This document shows, one piece after another, positions 25,819 to 35,507 of a stretch of 64,000 nt of DNA. A program made the position numbers and the translations under genes. Numbering within the stretch: the stretch's first letter is position 1; the number at the start of each line of letters is the position of its first letter. The notes below the pieces were generated by a model. The model worked only from the letters and a program-made list of their open reading frames with translations, did not search any database and was not told where the DNA came from. Source of the stretch: Alcaligenaceae bacterium (GTDB lineage Bacteria; Pseudomonadota; Gammaproteobacteria; Burkholderiales; Burkholderiaceae_B); assembly GCA_013416485.1 (NCBI GenBank), contig JACCEO010000006.1, positions 1 to 64,000 of the forward strand. Reading direction: 5' to 3'.

Positions 25819-26945
25819 GATGTCAACACTAATGCGCTGTCGTTGGACCAAGTCACAAACACCTCGTCATCCAGTCCTGGGGCATCGGCCTGTGTTAACA
25901 CCGAACTTGGCATAGTGGCTTCTATGACTTGGCCAGCATCCAAACGTATTTGGTAGCGGACATAACTACCCATCCATGCGAAGTGACTAACCATACCGTG
26001 CCCCCAATTGGCATCGGTAGTCGGTTGTTCACGAGTGACCTGCATATGTTCCGGGCGCACTGATACATACACCTCCATACCCAGAGGTTCGCTAACTCCG
26101 TGGTTGACATACAAAGGCCGGCTTAATGCCTCGCTTTCGATAAGCACGTGATCGGGCTCATCTACCACGATAGTGCCGGTAAATAAATTGGTGGACCCTA
26201 TGAAACCGGCTACGAAACGCGAGTTAGGAAAGGTATAGACATCATGTGGCGAACCGCACTGAACAATTTGCCCTTCTGACATAACGGCTAAGCGGTGTGC
26301 CATCGTCATGGCCTCTTCTTGGTCGTGAGTCACCATGATGCAGGTAACACCCACTTGATCCAGTATCTTGACCAACTCTATTTGAGTTTTTTGACGAATT
26401 TGATTGTCCAAAGCCGACATGGGTTCGTCTAGCAGCAATAACTTGGGCCGTTTGACCAAGCTGCGAGCCAAAGCCACGCGCTGTTGTTGCCCACCTGATA
26501 ACTGGTCGGGTTTACGCCTGGCGTAAGCTGCCATCTGCACCAGATCCAGCGCTTCGAAAACACGCTCGTGGATTTCGTTCTTGGCTACGCCTTCTTGTTT
26601 AAGACCAAACGCCACGTTAGCCTCTACTGTCATGTGAGGAAACAAAGCATACGACTGAAACATCATATTCACTGGCCGCCGGTACGGCGGTAGCTGAGTT
26701 ATGTCTTCGTTATCTAGCCAGATACGCCCAGATGTGACTTCTTCGAAGCCTGCCAGCATGCGCAACAAGGTGGACTTTCCGCACCCGGAGCTGCCAAGCA
26801 AAGCAAATAGTTCATGACGCCGCACGGACAAACTAACCGACTGGACCGCCACAGTATCGCCAAAAATCTTGACGACTTCTTCGACGCGCACGAACTCGTC
26901 GGCGTCACCCGATCGGGGTGAGGCCACGGAACGACTATCTTGCAT
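25815..26945 (-). CDS. potG: Putrescine/spermidine ABC ATPase PotG
   Basis: 376 residues. Walker A GSSGCGKSTLLRML (about residue 51), Q-loop MMFQSYALFPHMT, signature LSGGQQQRVALARSL, Walker B LLLLDEPMSALDNQ, H-loop MVTHDQEEAM, then a TOBE domain (about 300-375) that often senses regulation. It powers import through PotHI. Four bases after the potF stop. Confidence 0.93.
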   Translation of the reverse strand: MQDSRSVASPRSGDADEFVRVEEVVKIFGDTVAVQSVSLSVRRHELFALLGSSGCGKSTLLRMLAGFEEVTSGRIWLDNEDITQLPPYRRPVNMMFQSYALFPHMTVEANVAFGLKQEGVAKNEIHERVFEALDLVQMAAYARRKPDQLSGGQQQRVALARSLVKRPKLLLLDEPMSALDNQIRQKTQIELVKILDQVGVTCIMVTHDQEEAMTMAHRLAVMSEGQIVQCGSPHDVYTFPNSRFVAGFIGSTNLFTGTIVVDEPDHVLIESEALSRPLYVNHGVSEPLGMEVYVSVRPEHMQVTREQPTTDANWGHGMVSHFAWMGSYVRYQIRLDAGQVIEATMPSSVLTQADAPGLDDEVFVTWSNDSALVLTS

Positions 26946-26949
26946 GGTA

Positions 26950-28050
26950 TTAGCGCCCTGATTTAAGTTCCGCCCACATACGCGTTTGCAGACGCTGTAT
27001 AGGCAATGGCTGAGGCTTGATCACGTACAGCGTTTTTGAGACTTCAGGACCTGGATAGATCATGGGATTCTCGGCCACTTCTTTGACCACATAGTTACGC
27101 GCTTCTTGATTCGCGTTAGGGTAATACATGGTATTCGTGATGGCGGCATGAACCTCTGGGGTTTCTATGTAGTTAATAAAAGCATGTGCCTCATTAACAT
27201 TACCCGCATCTTTAGGTATAGCCATCGTATCAAACCAAGCTGGCGCCCCACCTTGCGGGATGTAGTAGTCAATGGAGTAGCTTTTTTTGGCTTCTTTAGC
27301 GCGTTGACTGGCGATCATCACGTCGCCCGAATAGCCATACACCATGCACAGATCACCCACTGCGAGCTCGTCGATATAGCCCGAGGAGCTGAACTGACGT
27401 ATGGAAGGCCGTATCGTCTTCAGTAGATCCAATGCTTGTTTATAGTCATCAGGTTCGCTACTGTTAGGGTCTTTGCCTAAGTAATGCAAAACAGCGGGGA
27501 ATACCTGGGCAGCTTCGTCCAGTATGGAAATACCACACGACTTGAGCTTTTCAACATTTTCAGGCTTGAACAACATATCCCAGCTATTCAGGGCGACGTT
27601 ATCACCCATGATTTCACGCACTTTCGTGACGTTATAACCCAGGCCATTTGTTCCATAGCCCCAAGGCACCAAATACTGATTGTCGGGGTCTACCGTCGCA
27701 ACCAGTTCCATGATGTTGGGATCTAGGTACTGCCAGTTAGGTATCTTGGTTTTATCCAGTTTCTGAAATAGCCCGCCTTCCAGCTGGCGTGCGGCATAGT
27801 GCGTTGATGGTACAACCACGTCATAGCCTGACTTACCAGTTAAGAGTTTGGCTTGCAAAGTATCGTTGCTGTCATAGACATCGTAACGAGCCTTGATGCC
27901 AGTGGCTTTTTCAAAACCAGAAATAGTATCAGGGGCGGTATATTCGGCCCAGTTATACACATTAACGACCGGAGTTTGGCTCCAGACAGATGACATTGCC
28001 GTCACCGTCACCGTTCCTACCAACAGTTTTTTCAGCAAGCTGAATTTCAT
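26950..28050 (-). CDS. potF: Periplasmic putrescine-binding protein PotF
   Basis: 366 residues: a Sec signal peptide (KFSLLKKLLVGTVTVTAMSSVWSQ split near residue 25, written here only as a region) followed by a PotD/PotF solute-binding fold starting VVNVYNWAEYTAPD. Conserved blocks include VVVPSTHYAARQL, VPWGYGTNGLGYN and YIPQGGAPAWFDTMAIPK, the last with the aromatic residues that cage a diamine. ATG 28050 with GAGGG upstream is preferred to an outer start at 28074. The kdkA gene lies 63 bp upstream on the same strand, so potF may have its own promoter or share that transcript. Confidence 0.9.
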   Translation of the reverse strand: MKFSLLKKLLVGTVTVTAMSSVWSQTPVVNVYNWAEYTAPDTISGFEKATGIKARYDVYDSNDTLQAKLLTGKSGYDVVVPSTHYAARQLEGGLFQKLDKTKIPNWQYLDPNIMELVATVDPDNQYLVPWGYGTNGLGYNVTKVREIMGDNVALNSWDMLFKPENVEKLKSCGISILDEAAQVFPAVLHYLGKDPNSSEPDDYKQALDLLKTIRPSIRQFSSSGYIDELAVGDLCMVYGYSGDVMIASQRAKEAKKSYSIDYYIPQGGAPAWFDTMAIPKDAGNVNEAHAFINYIETPEVHAAITNTMYYPNANQEARNYVVKEVAENPMIYPGPEVSKTLYVIKPQPLPIQRLQTRMWAELKSGR

Positions 28051-28112
28051 TGCAACCCTCGCTAGACAGTACAAGAAAACCCAAAAGGCGTGATGATAAA
28101 GCTTTTTCGGTG

Positions 28113-28829
28113 TTAGGGGGGAGATAGTCGCTTTAACTGGTCTGCATACGACTGATTAAACAACTGCCACCATAGCTCGCCTTGCTCACCAGCGACCTTA
28201 ATTAGAGAGCGACGCAAACGCGCCACGTTGGCTGTACGCAACGCAGTCGTCATGGATACACGCTTACCTTTGTCGAAATCGATCAGCCACACCTGCCCCA
28301 GTTCATTGACCAAAATATTGTAAATATTCAGATCTGCATGCCAGACGCCAGCTTGATGCATGGCCAACACAGCGCCAGCCACTGCCTGGTGATGCCCCTG
28401 AGACAGCACATGCGCCAAAGTTTGTACACCCGCTATGCGCCGCACCAGAATAGAGGCCGTATAGAACAGACCTATGCGAGTATAGCTAGCTGCTAAAGGT
28501 TGGGGTACTGGCAAACCCGCAGTGAACATGTAATGCAGCAGCTCAAACTCGGCATAAGAGCGGGTGGCGGCTGCCCCTGCCCACCAATAATGATGACTAT
28601 TCACCTTCGCCATCAGGCCACCACGACGATAATGGCGTAAAACAGCATCACCAAAATCGCCTTGAATAAACCAGGCCGCTTGGCGTCCACCCTGAGTAAC
28701 CGGAGTTGCATGCAGGCGCGAGACTGTGGGGTCAAACAAATAAGAACCCGGATCCATAATTTGACAGGTATCCACACGTAGCGACATGGCGCCAAACGAT
28801 AAGTCCTGTATTGCCGTAGAGTCTGCCAT
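28113..28829 (-). CDS. kdkA: 3-deoxy-D-manno-octulosonic acid kinase
   Basis: 238 residues, a small kinase-fold enzyme that phosphorylates the Kdo residue of LPS using ATP. Motifs: glycine/arginine-rich ALRHYRRGGLMAKV near residue 63, catalytic loop WHADLNIYNILV (HxDLxxxN) and metal site IDFDKGKR. KdkA typically occurs where the inner core has one phosphorylated Kdo, as in Haemophilus and Bordetella. Its ATG overlaps the permease stop (TAATG). It lies 15 kb from the other LPS genes. Confidence 0.9.
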   Translation of the reverse strand: MADSTAIQDLSFGAMSLRVDTCQIMDPGSYLFDPTVSRLHATPVTQGGRQAAWFIQGDFGDAVLRHYRRGGLMAKVNSHHYWWAGAAATRSYAEFELLHYMFTAGLPVPQPLAASYTRIGLFYTASILVRRIAGVQTLAHVLSQGHHQAVAGAVLAMHQAGVWHADLNIYNILVNELGQVWLIDFDKGKRVSMTTALRTANVARLRRSLIKVAGEQGELWWQLFNQSYADQLKRLSPP

Positions 28830-31330
28830 TAACTTGCCCTAAGTGTGACCAAGGGGGGCGAGCTAAGTACCCCTTTTAATGCCAAACCCCCACCCAGCAT
28901 GGCAGCGCTGACACCCCCAACAACACCTGCAACCATAGGCCACCAAGAATACGCTAGGCTGAAATGAAAGACTTGGCTGGCCAGCAACATGGCGATACCC
29001 GTAGCACCACCTGCTGCCAGTATGCCTGCCAAGGCTCCTAATAATAAAAGTTCAATATACAAAGCCAGACGCAATTGCCGGCCACTGGCACCCAAGACAC
29101 GCAACACCGCCACTTCATGCATACGTTCGTCACGCGTGGCAAATAAGGCTGCACCTAGAACCAATATGCCCGCAGCGACTGTAAACAAAAATAATAGCTG
29201 CACGGCCTGTATCACCTGATCCAGTACTCGCTGCACCTGCCCCAGAATCGCGCCTACATCAAACACCGTCAGATTGGGAAACTGGGCCACCAGATCTTTA
29301 GTCAAATGAGATTGCTTGGCCGGCAAATGAAATGACGTAATGTAGGTAGCTGGGGCCTGCTTCAAAGCCGCCGGGCTTAGCAAGGCAAAGAAATTTACCT
29401 GAAAAGAATCCCATTGGACTTCGCGTAGCCCACTAACCACTACCTGCACAGGCTGGCCCGCCACATCAAAGGTCAAGCTGTCGCCCACTTGAACCCCTAG
29501 CGTCTTGGCTAATTTGTTCTCTAGAGACGCTTCCGCTTGATCAGGATTTAGCCAACGGCCCTGGGTAATCCGATTGCTACTAGGTAATTGATCTGCCCAA
29601 GACAGATTGAATTCGCGCTGTACCATATGGCGAGCCCGTTCTTCTTCGTAGTCATCGGCACTAACGGCCTGTTGGTTAATGGCTACCAAACGTCCACGCA
29701 CCATAGGAGACAATGCCGCTGCTGCCAAACCGTCTTGTCGCAGGCGCTGGTGTACCTCATCAACCTGGTCAGTCTGGATATTGATCAAAAACGTATTGGG
29801 TGCATCTGGAGGAACCGTATTTTGCCAGCCAAGCAGCAAATCAGTACGAGTAATTGCCAGTAACAGCAATATCATCAACCCCATCGCCAACGCACATAAC
29901 TGGGTCACCGTCAGTGCTCGCCGCTGCGACATTCCCGCTAATGCAAAGCGCAAGGCGGGGAAACCCACAAACCATGTTCGCACCCGCCCCCCCACTCCCA
30001 CCAATGTATAAGCCAAGAGCGCGAAGATAGCGAACGCCGCTAGGAATCCCAGACTGACCACGACACTTAACATGGCATTGCCAGCGACCCAGGAAATGAG
30101 TATCGCAAAAGCGCACACTCCCAACAGATATGCAGGCCAACGCTTGATGGCCTGTATATCGGCTTCGCGCCGCAAAATTCGTGCTGGTGCTACCCGTGGC
30201 AAACCTGCCAAAGGTGGCAATGCAAACCCTAGTAACAGCAACATACCTGTTGCCAATCCTTGCCACGCTGGCATCCACGCCGCCGCAGGTAGATCAGCCC
30301 CGATCAAGTTAGCAGCCAACATAACCAACCCTTGGTGCGCCACATAACCACCCAAAGTACCTGCTACCGAAGCCAGTACACCTAAAGACAGGAATTCAGT
30401 CCAAAGCAAACCACTTAACTGGGATTTACTGGCACCTAAACAGCGCATAATCGCGATGCCATCCCTGTGCCTAAGGCTGAAACGCCTAGCCGCCAGCGCC
30501 ACGGCCACTGCGGCTATCATGACAGTCAACAAAGCGACCAGCGTCAAAAATTGATCGGCTCGCTCTAGGGCTTGCTGCAATTCAGGTCGATTGCCTTCTA
30601 GGGTGTTAATTTTTTGCCCTGGCTGTAAGTGTTTGTCTAGCCAGTTGGCGTAATTCCCCAAGGTGGTGGGTTCTCCAGCGACAAGCAACTGATGTTGTAC
30701 TCGGCTGCCTGGTGCCAGTAAACCGGTGGCGGGAAGATCCGCCAAGGCCAGCATAATTCGAGGTGCCACATTAACAAACTGCAGACCGCGATCGGGCTCG
30801 TAGGTAATGATGCGCTTAATGGTGAGCTCACTTAAACCCACTTCCAGTTGATCGCCCACTGCCACGCCCAGCATATTTAGCATTTGTGGATCGACCCATA
30901 CCGTCCCTGCAGCAGGGGCCTGATCCGCTGCCTGATCCATGCTTACCAAGCTATCCGCTACCCGCAGTTGCCCACGTAGGGGATAATTAGGCGTTACCGC
31001 CTTAACCGCCACTAGCTGTGTAGCATCGCCATAGCTGACCATAGAAGGGAACTGAACGGTAGTGGCCGTGGCTAACGATAGGTCTTGTGCTTGCTGATAA
31101 AAATCCGGCGGCAATGGGTCGTTGCCCTGAATAACCAGGTCTGCCCCCAACATTTGTGCCGAATCGCGTGTCAATGCGCTACTGACACGGTCTGCTAAAA
31201 ACCCCACACTAGTCACTGCAGCCACGGCAATAAACAATGCTCCAGCCAATAAGCGCAGCTCACCTGAATGCCAGTCACGCCGTAAGGCACGCCAACCAGA
31301 AAAAACTTTGGGAAAACGTTCACTGAACAT
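28829..31330 (-). CDS. YbbP-type FtsX-family ABC permease
   Basis: 833 residues with about ten membrane helices: one near the N-terminus, a cluster at about 255-480 and a cluster at the C-terminus. Two FtsX domains and large periplasmic regions give the layout of YbbP, which works with the ATPase YbbA and often the esterase TesA. No ATPase gene is next to it here. Substrate unknown; related LolCE/MacB-type systems act on envelope molecules. Joined to kdkA by a 1-bp stop-start overlap and 3 bp after the TauE-like gene. Confidence 0.85.
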   Translation of the reverse strand: MFSERFPKVFSGWRALRRDWHSGELRLLAGALFIAVAAVTSVGFLADRVSSALTRDSAQMLGADLVIQGNDPLPPDFYQQAQDLSLATATTVQFPSMVSYGDATQLVAVKAVTPNYPLRGQLRVADSLVSMDQAADQAPAAGTVWVDPQMLNMLGVAVGDQLEVGLSELTIKRIITYEPDRGLQFVNVAPRIMLALADLPATGLLAPGSRVQHQLLVAGEPTTLGNYANWLDKHLQPGQKINTLEGNRPELQQALERADQFLTLVALLTVMIAAVAVALAARRFSLRHRDGIAIMRCLGASKSQLSGLLWTEFLSLGVLASVAGTLGGYVAHQGLVMLAANLIGADLPAAAWMPAWQGLATGMLLLLGFALPPLAGLPRVAPARILRREADIQAIKRWPAYLLGVCAFAILISWVAGNAMLSVVVSLGFLAAFAIFALLAYTLVGVGGRVRTWFVGFPALRFALAGMSQRRALTVTQLCALAMGLMILLLLAITRTDLLLGWQNTVPPDAPNTFLINIQTDQVDEVHQRLRQDGLAAAALSPMVRGRLVAINQQAVSADDYEEERARHMVQREFNLSWADQLPSSNRITQGRWLNPDQAEASLENKLAKTLGVQVGDSLTFDVAGQPVQVVVSGLREVQWDSFQVNFFALLSPAALKQAPATYITSFHLPAKQSHLTKDLVAQFPNLTVFDVGAILGQVQRVLDQVIQAVQLLFLFTVAAGILVLGAALFATRDERMHEVAVLRVLGASGRQLRLALYIELLLLGALAGILAAGGATGIAMLLASQVFHFSLAYSWWPMVAGVVGGVSAAMLGGGLALKGVLSSPPLVTLRAS

Positions 31331-31333
31331 GGT

Positions 31334-32110
31334 TCAGGCCTTTAGTAGCAGTAACACCATGATGACCAGCAGCATGCATGCAAAAATCAATTTAAGCCTA
31401 GGTTCAGGCAAAGAGTAGGCTAGGCGGACGCCATAAGGCACTAAAAAAACACTGCCTATTGCCATAGGTAAACCCACCATCCAGTCCACATAACCATGAC
31501 TTGCGTAGGTGAGTAAAGCGACCAAAGTACCCGGCGTAATCATGGTCAAACCCAGGGCTTGGGCTCCGGTTTGCGGCAATCGAAAAAAAGTCGTCAATAT
31601 GGGCACGACCAGTACCGAACCGCCTACCCCAAACACCCCACCAGCCAAGCCCGCCAATATACCAACTAACGCAAACCAGCCTTTATGAAACTCACTGGCG
31701 CTACGCCGCGATAGTTGACGTTGACGCGGTTTGACTCGAATGCCACTTTGATGAAAGTAAAACATGGCAATCAAAAAAACAAACAAGGCGTACAAACGGC
31801 GCAACAACACAGGGTCCAGGCCCGCGGCTAACTGAGCACCTAACCACGTAAACAACACTGAACTACACGCAGCAGCGGCAGCCGCACCCAGATCTATCTT
31901 GGCTTTTTTGTTGTACTGCCATACGGAAATCAACACCGCGGGTAGCACCATGATCAAGGCAGTGCCCTGAGCAGTCTGTTGCCCCATACTGAGTAATAAG
32001 CCCAGCAGTGGTATGGCCAACAAACCACCACCTATCCCCAGCACACCCCCGGTGAAACCGATTAAAGCGCCCGACAACAAACATGCCGGTATCAATACAT
32101 ACCAATCCAA
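31334..32110 (-). CDS. TauE/SafE-family membrane exporter
   Basis: 258 residues, around eight membrane helices in two repeats; the repeat signatures GFTGGVLGIGGGLLAIPLLGL and GVFGVGGSVLVVPIL are those of the sulfite/sulfonate exporter family (TauE/SafE). A TTG start at 32110 is chosen: AGGGG lies 6 nt ahead and it clears the radA stop by 13 bp, while an outer ATG at 32158 would overlap radA. Substrate unknown, an anion by family. Confidence 0.82.
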   Translation of the reverse strand: MDWYVLIPACLLSGALIGFTGGVLGIGGGLLAIPLLGLLLSMGQQTAQGTALIMVLPAVLISVWQYNKKAKIDLGAAAAAACSSVLFTWLGAQLAAGLDPVLLRRLYALFVFLIAMFYFHQSGIRVKPRQRQLSRRSASEFHKGWFALVGILAGLAGGVFGVGGSVLVVPILTTFFRLPQTGAQALGLTMITPGTLVALLTYASHGYVDWMVGLPMAIGSVFLVPYGVRLAYSLPEPRLKLIFACMLLVIMVLLLLKA

Positions 32111-32123
32111 TCTAAACCCCTGG

Positions 32124-33479
32124 TTACTGGCGCAAGCGGGCAATAGCGGTATCGACACGATCCACGGCCCATACCTCTAGACCCTCTATGGGCTGTTTTG
32201 GCGCATTCGCTTTGGGGATCAGCGCGATGCTAAAGCCCAGCTTGGCCGCTTCCCGCAAACGTTCCTGACCACGTGGTGCGGGTCGTATTTCACCTGCCAA
32301 ACCGACCTCGCCAAACACCACTAAGCCTGGCGGCAAGGGCTTATTCTGCAAGGACGACATAATGGCCAGCAACACAGGCAAGTCAGCAGCAGGCTCTGTG
32401 ATTTTCACACCACCCACTGCGTTAACAAACACGTCTTGATCGTAGGTAACTACCCCTGCATGCCTATGCATAACCGCCAGCAACATAGCCAAACGACTGG
32501 CTTCCAACCCTACCGACAATCGTCTTGGGTTGGGCACATGAGCGGTATCAACCAAGGCTTGTATTTCAACCAGCAAAGGACGCGTGCCTTCTTGGGTCGC
32601 CATGACACATGAACCGGGCACATTTTGCTCGTGCTGAGACAGGAATAACGCCGAAGGGTTATTGACCCCGCGCAAGCCCCGGTCCGTCATGGCAAACACG
32701 CCCAACTCGTTAACGGCACCGAAACGGTTCTTGAAGGCCCGTATCAAGCGAAAAGAGGAGTGGGTGTCGCCCTCGAAATACAAGACAGTATCGACAATGT
32801 GTTCCAGGACGCGCGGGCCAGCCAAGGTACCGTCTTTCGTGACGTGACCAATAAACACGATAGAAATACCAGTTTGCTTGGCTAGGCGTGTTAATTGAGC
32901 CGCACATTCGCGCACCTGCGACACAGAACCTGGCGCTGCGCTAAGTTCGCTGGAGTACAACGTTTGTATGGAATCGATGACGGCAACCGCTGGCTTTTTA
33001 TCGGTCAGCACACCGATGATGGACTCAAGGCGTATTTCAGCCAACAGATCAACGTTACCCGTGGGCAATTCCAAGCGGCGAGCTCGCAAAGCCACTTGTT
33101 CTGCCGACTCCTCGCCGGTGACATACAAGACATCGACGGCTTGCGATAACGAAACCAAGGCCTGCAGTAACAGCGTGGACTTTCCTATACCAGGATCGCC
33201 GCCTATCAGTACCACAGCGCCTGTGACTAGCCCCCCGCCTAGAACGCGATCAAACTCAGGCAAGCCAGTAGGCTGACGCGGTAATTCGCGAGCTTCGATT
33301 TCTGCCAGACTACGTACTGGCGCGGCTCCTGCCAATGGCGCGAACCTATGTGTGGACACCCCGGACTCACGCTGCTCTTGCAAGGTATTCCAGGAACCAC
33401 AATGAGGGCATTTACCCTCCCATTTGGGACAAACGCCTGCACATGAGCTGCAGACATACACTGTTTTTGCTTTAGCCAT
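32124..33479 (-). CDS. radA: DNA repair protein RadA
   Basis: 451 residues. An N-terminal four-cysteine zinc finger (C10, C13, C24, C27), a RecA-like ATPase with Walker A GGDPGIGKSTLL (about residue 93), the RadA-specific KNRFG motif, and a Lon-protease-like C-terminal domain. RadA is a branch-migration helicase in recombination repair. Usual length (E. coli 460). No LexA-like box was seen ahead of it. Confidence 0.96.
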   Translation of the reverse strand: MAKAKTVYVCSSCAGVCPKWEGKCPHCGSWNTLQEQRESGVSTHRFAPLAGAAPVRSLAEIEARELPRQPTGLPEFDRVLGGGLVTGAVVLIGGDPGIGKSTLLLQALVSLSQAVDVLYVTGEESAEQVALRARRLELPTGNVDLLAEIRLESIIGVLTDKKPAVAVIDSIQTLYSSELSAAPGSVSQVRECAAQLTRLAKQTGISIVFIGHVTKDGTLAGPRVLEHIVDTVLYFEGDTHSSFRLIRAFKNRFGAVNELGVFAMTDRGLRGVNNPSALFLSQHEQNVPGSCVMATQEGTRPLLVEIQALVDTAHVPNPRRLSVGLEASRLAMLLAVMHRHAGVVTYDQDVFVNAVGGVKITEPAADLPVLLAIMSSLQNKPLPPGLVVFGEVGLAGEIRPAPRGQERLREAAKLGFSIALIPKANAPKQPIEGLEVWAVDRVDTAIARLRQ

Positions 33480-33526
33480 AGAGTCAGTTTAACCGGCATA
33501 AGATAAACAAGTTTTAGCTTATATAC

Positions 33527-34243
33527 CTAGCGTCCAGTTAGGGAGCCTCCGCCATCAACACCCAAGACCTGGCCCGTAATAAAGCCAGCGTCATCACCCA
33601 ACAAGAAAGTAATCGCAGTTGCCACTTCGGCGGGTTGTCCCAGACGTCCCACCGGAATACTAGCCAAGGCTTTTTTTTCCGCCTCGCTACCTGCTGGACA
33701 GTTAGCCCTGAACAGTTCAGTTTCTATCGGGCCCGGTGCTACCGCATTCACGGTAATCCCGTAAGGGGCTAATTCCAACGCCCAGGTTTTTGTACAGCCA
33801 ATAAGCGCACTTTTGGCTGCAGCATAGCTAGTTTGGTTGTAAGCGCCATGAGCAGCACGGCTAACAACGTTAACAATACGTCCATCTTTACGGGCTTTCA
33901 TGGACGGGATAAACGTCTGGGTGACTTGCACCGCTACGCGCACGTTCAGATCCAGCACTTGGTAAAGGGATGCCAAGTCAATTTCACCTAATGGCTCTGG
34001 TAGCACCAAACCCACGTTATTTACTACAGCATCCACTGGATATTTTTCACGTATGACTCGTAAGATGTCTTCGGTTTCGCCTGCGTTGCTTAGATCACAA
34101 GAGTATAAATACCCTGGAAAATCCAGTTCTTGAGTATGCCGTGCCAGGCCCACCACATGAGCACCCAAATCCGCCAAGCGTTGACTGAGTGCCCAACCTA
34201 TACCTTTGGTGGCGCCGGTAACCAGCACGCATTTATTTTTCAT
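33527..34243 (-). CDS. Short-chain dehydrogenase/reductase
   Basis: 238 residues, classical SDR. Cofactor loop TGATKGIG, NNVG strand, catalytic Ser (VVSRAAHG) and YAAAK (Tyr-x-x-x-Lys), and the C-terminal GQVLGVDGGGSLTGR typical of FabG-like enzymes. No acyl carrier gene is adjacent, so FabG identity is not claimed. Substrate unknown. Lies between alr and radA. Confidence 0.85.
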   Translation of the reverse strand: MKNKCVLVTGATKGIGWALSQRLADLGAHVVGLARHTQELDFPGYLYSCDLSNAGETEDILRVIREKYPVDAVVNNVGLVLPEPLGEIDLASLYQVLDLNVRVAVQVTQTFIPSMKARKDGRIVNVVSRAAHGAYNQTSYAAAKSALIGCTKTWALELAPYGITVNAVAPGPIETELFRANCPAGSEAEKKALASIPVGRLGQPAEVATAITFLLGDDAGFITGQVLGVDGGGSLTGR

Positions 34244-34294
34244 ATCATGTTCCTTAGTCCAGCTATGACGTCTTTTTGATCTGGTTTATAGGGG

Positions 34295-35425
34295 TTATTG
34301 CACCACAAGACGCGGCACACGCGGTGCCACGGCACATAATAATTCATACCCTATGGTTCCCGAGGCATGGGCCACTTCATCTACTGAAGGACCGCCCCGA
34401 CCCCACAACACCACCTTAGACCCTACCCTGGCTTGCGGCACAGCTGTCAGGTCAGCCACCAACATATCCATCGACACCCTGCCTAAGATGCGAGTACGTA
34501 CACCATCAACCGTAATGGGCGTGCCAGTTGGTGCATGACGTGGGTAGCCATCGGCATAACCACAGGCAACAACCCCTATACGCATAGGGCCATCAGCAGT
34601 GAATAACTGACCATATCCAATAGCATCGCCTACACCTATGGTACGTACACTAATCAATTCAGCGGCCAGTGTTTGTGCAGGGCGCAAGTCCAGAGCATGG
34701 GCTGAAATGCGGGCAAAAGGTGAGGCTCCATACAAGCATATACCAGGCCGTACCCATTGAGACTGCGCACCCTTCAAAGTCGCCCACAAGCTATCCGTTA
34801 AGGTGGCGGCTGAATTACACACACTAACGCTGCCAGGCAAGCCATCGGTGATCTGATTAAAAACAGCAATTTGTGCGGCGGTTACGTCCGGACTGTCATC
34901 AGCACTAGCGAAATGGGTCATTTTCCCCAGGTGCCGCACCAAGCCCTGAGCTTGCGCCTGCTGTGCCTGACTATACGCCTGTCGGTAGTCCTGGGGTGCA
35001 AAACCCAGGCGATTCATACCCGTATTCAGCTTAAGGAAGATATCCAAGGGCCGTACCGGATGCGCAGCCATCAGCATATCCAGTTGTTCTTGTGTATGGA
35101 CAGCAACCGTCAGATTGTATTGAGCAGCCACCAGGATATCTGCAGGCTCGAAAAAACCTTCTAACAATAACAAAGGCCCTGTCCACCCCGCCTGACGACA
35201 ACGTACTGCTTCGTTCATATCTAACATGGCGACGCCTTGAGCCTGTCCGAATGCATACAGAGCGTTCAGCAAGCCGTGTCCATAGGCATCAGCTTTCATA
35301 ACCGCCCACACTTGGGGCATAGTTTGGCGAACAGCCTCGCTGGAAGCGAGCAGCCTAGTCATGACAGTACTTAGATTATGGCGCAAAGCGGGTAAGGAAA
35401 TGGTGACCGAGATAGGACGGGGCAT
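34295..35425 (-). CDS. alr: Alanine racemase
   Basis: 376 residues. PLP lysine in AVMKADAYGHG (about residue 44), and the second-domain catalytic tyrosine region IGYGQLF. Converts L- to D-alanine for peptidoglycan. Whether it is the biosynthetic or catabolic (DadX) copy cannot be told; no dadA is adjacent. Divergent from hpnC across 82 bp. Confidence 0.95.
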   Translation of the reverse strand: MPRPISVTISLPALRHNLSTVMTRLLASSEAVRQTMPQVWAVMKADAYGHGLLNALYAFGQAQGVAMLDMNEAVRCRQAGWTGPLLLLEGFFEPADILVAAQYNLTVAVHTQEQLDMLMAAHPVRPLDIFLKLNTGMNRLGFAPQDYRQAYSQAQQAQAQGLVRHLGKMTHFASADDSPDVTAAQIAVFNQITDGLPGSVSVCNSAATLTDSLWATLKGAQSQWVRPGICLYGASPFARISAHALDLRPAQTLAAELISVRTIGVGDAIGYGQLFTADGPMRIGVVACGYADGYPRHAPTGTPITVDGVRTRILGRVSMDMLVADLTAVPQARVGSKVVLWGRGGPSVDEVAHASGTIGYELLCAVAPRVPRLVVQ

Positions 35426-35507
35426 AACAAGTCTCCGGTAAGAAAGCAGAGTCTAAACCACTTAGGTGCTATTCGTTAAATCGCGATGCGACTTATACTT
35501 CCACCTT

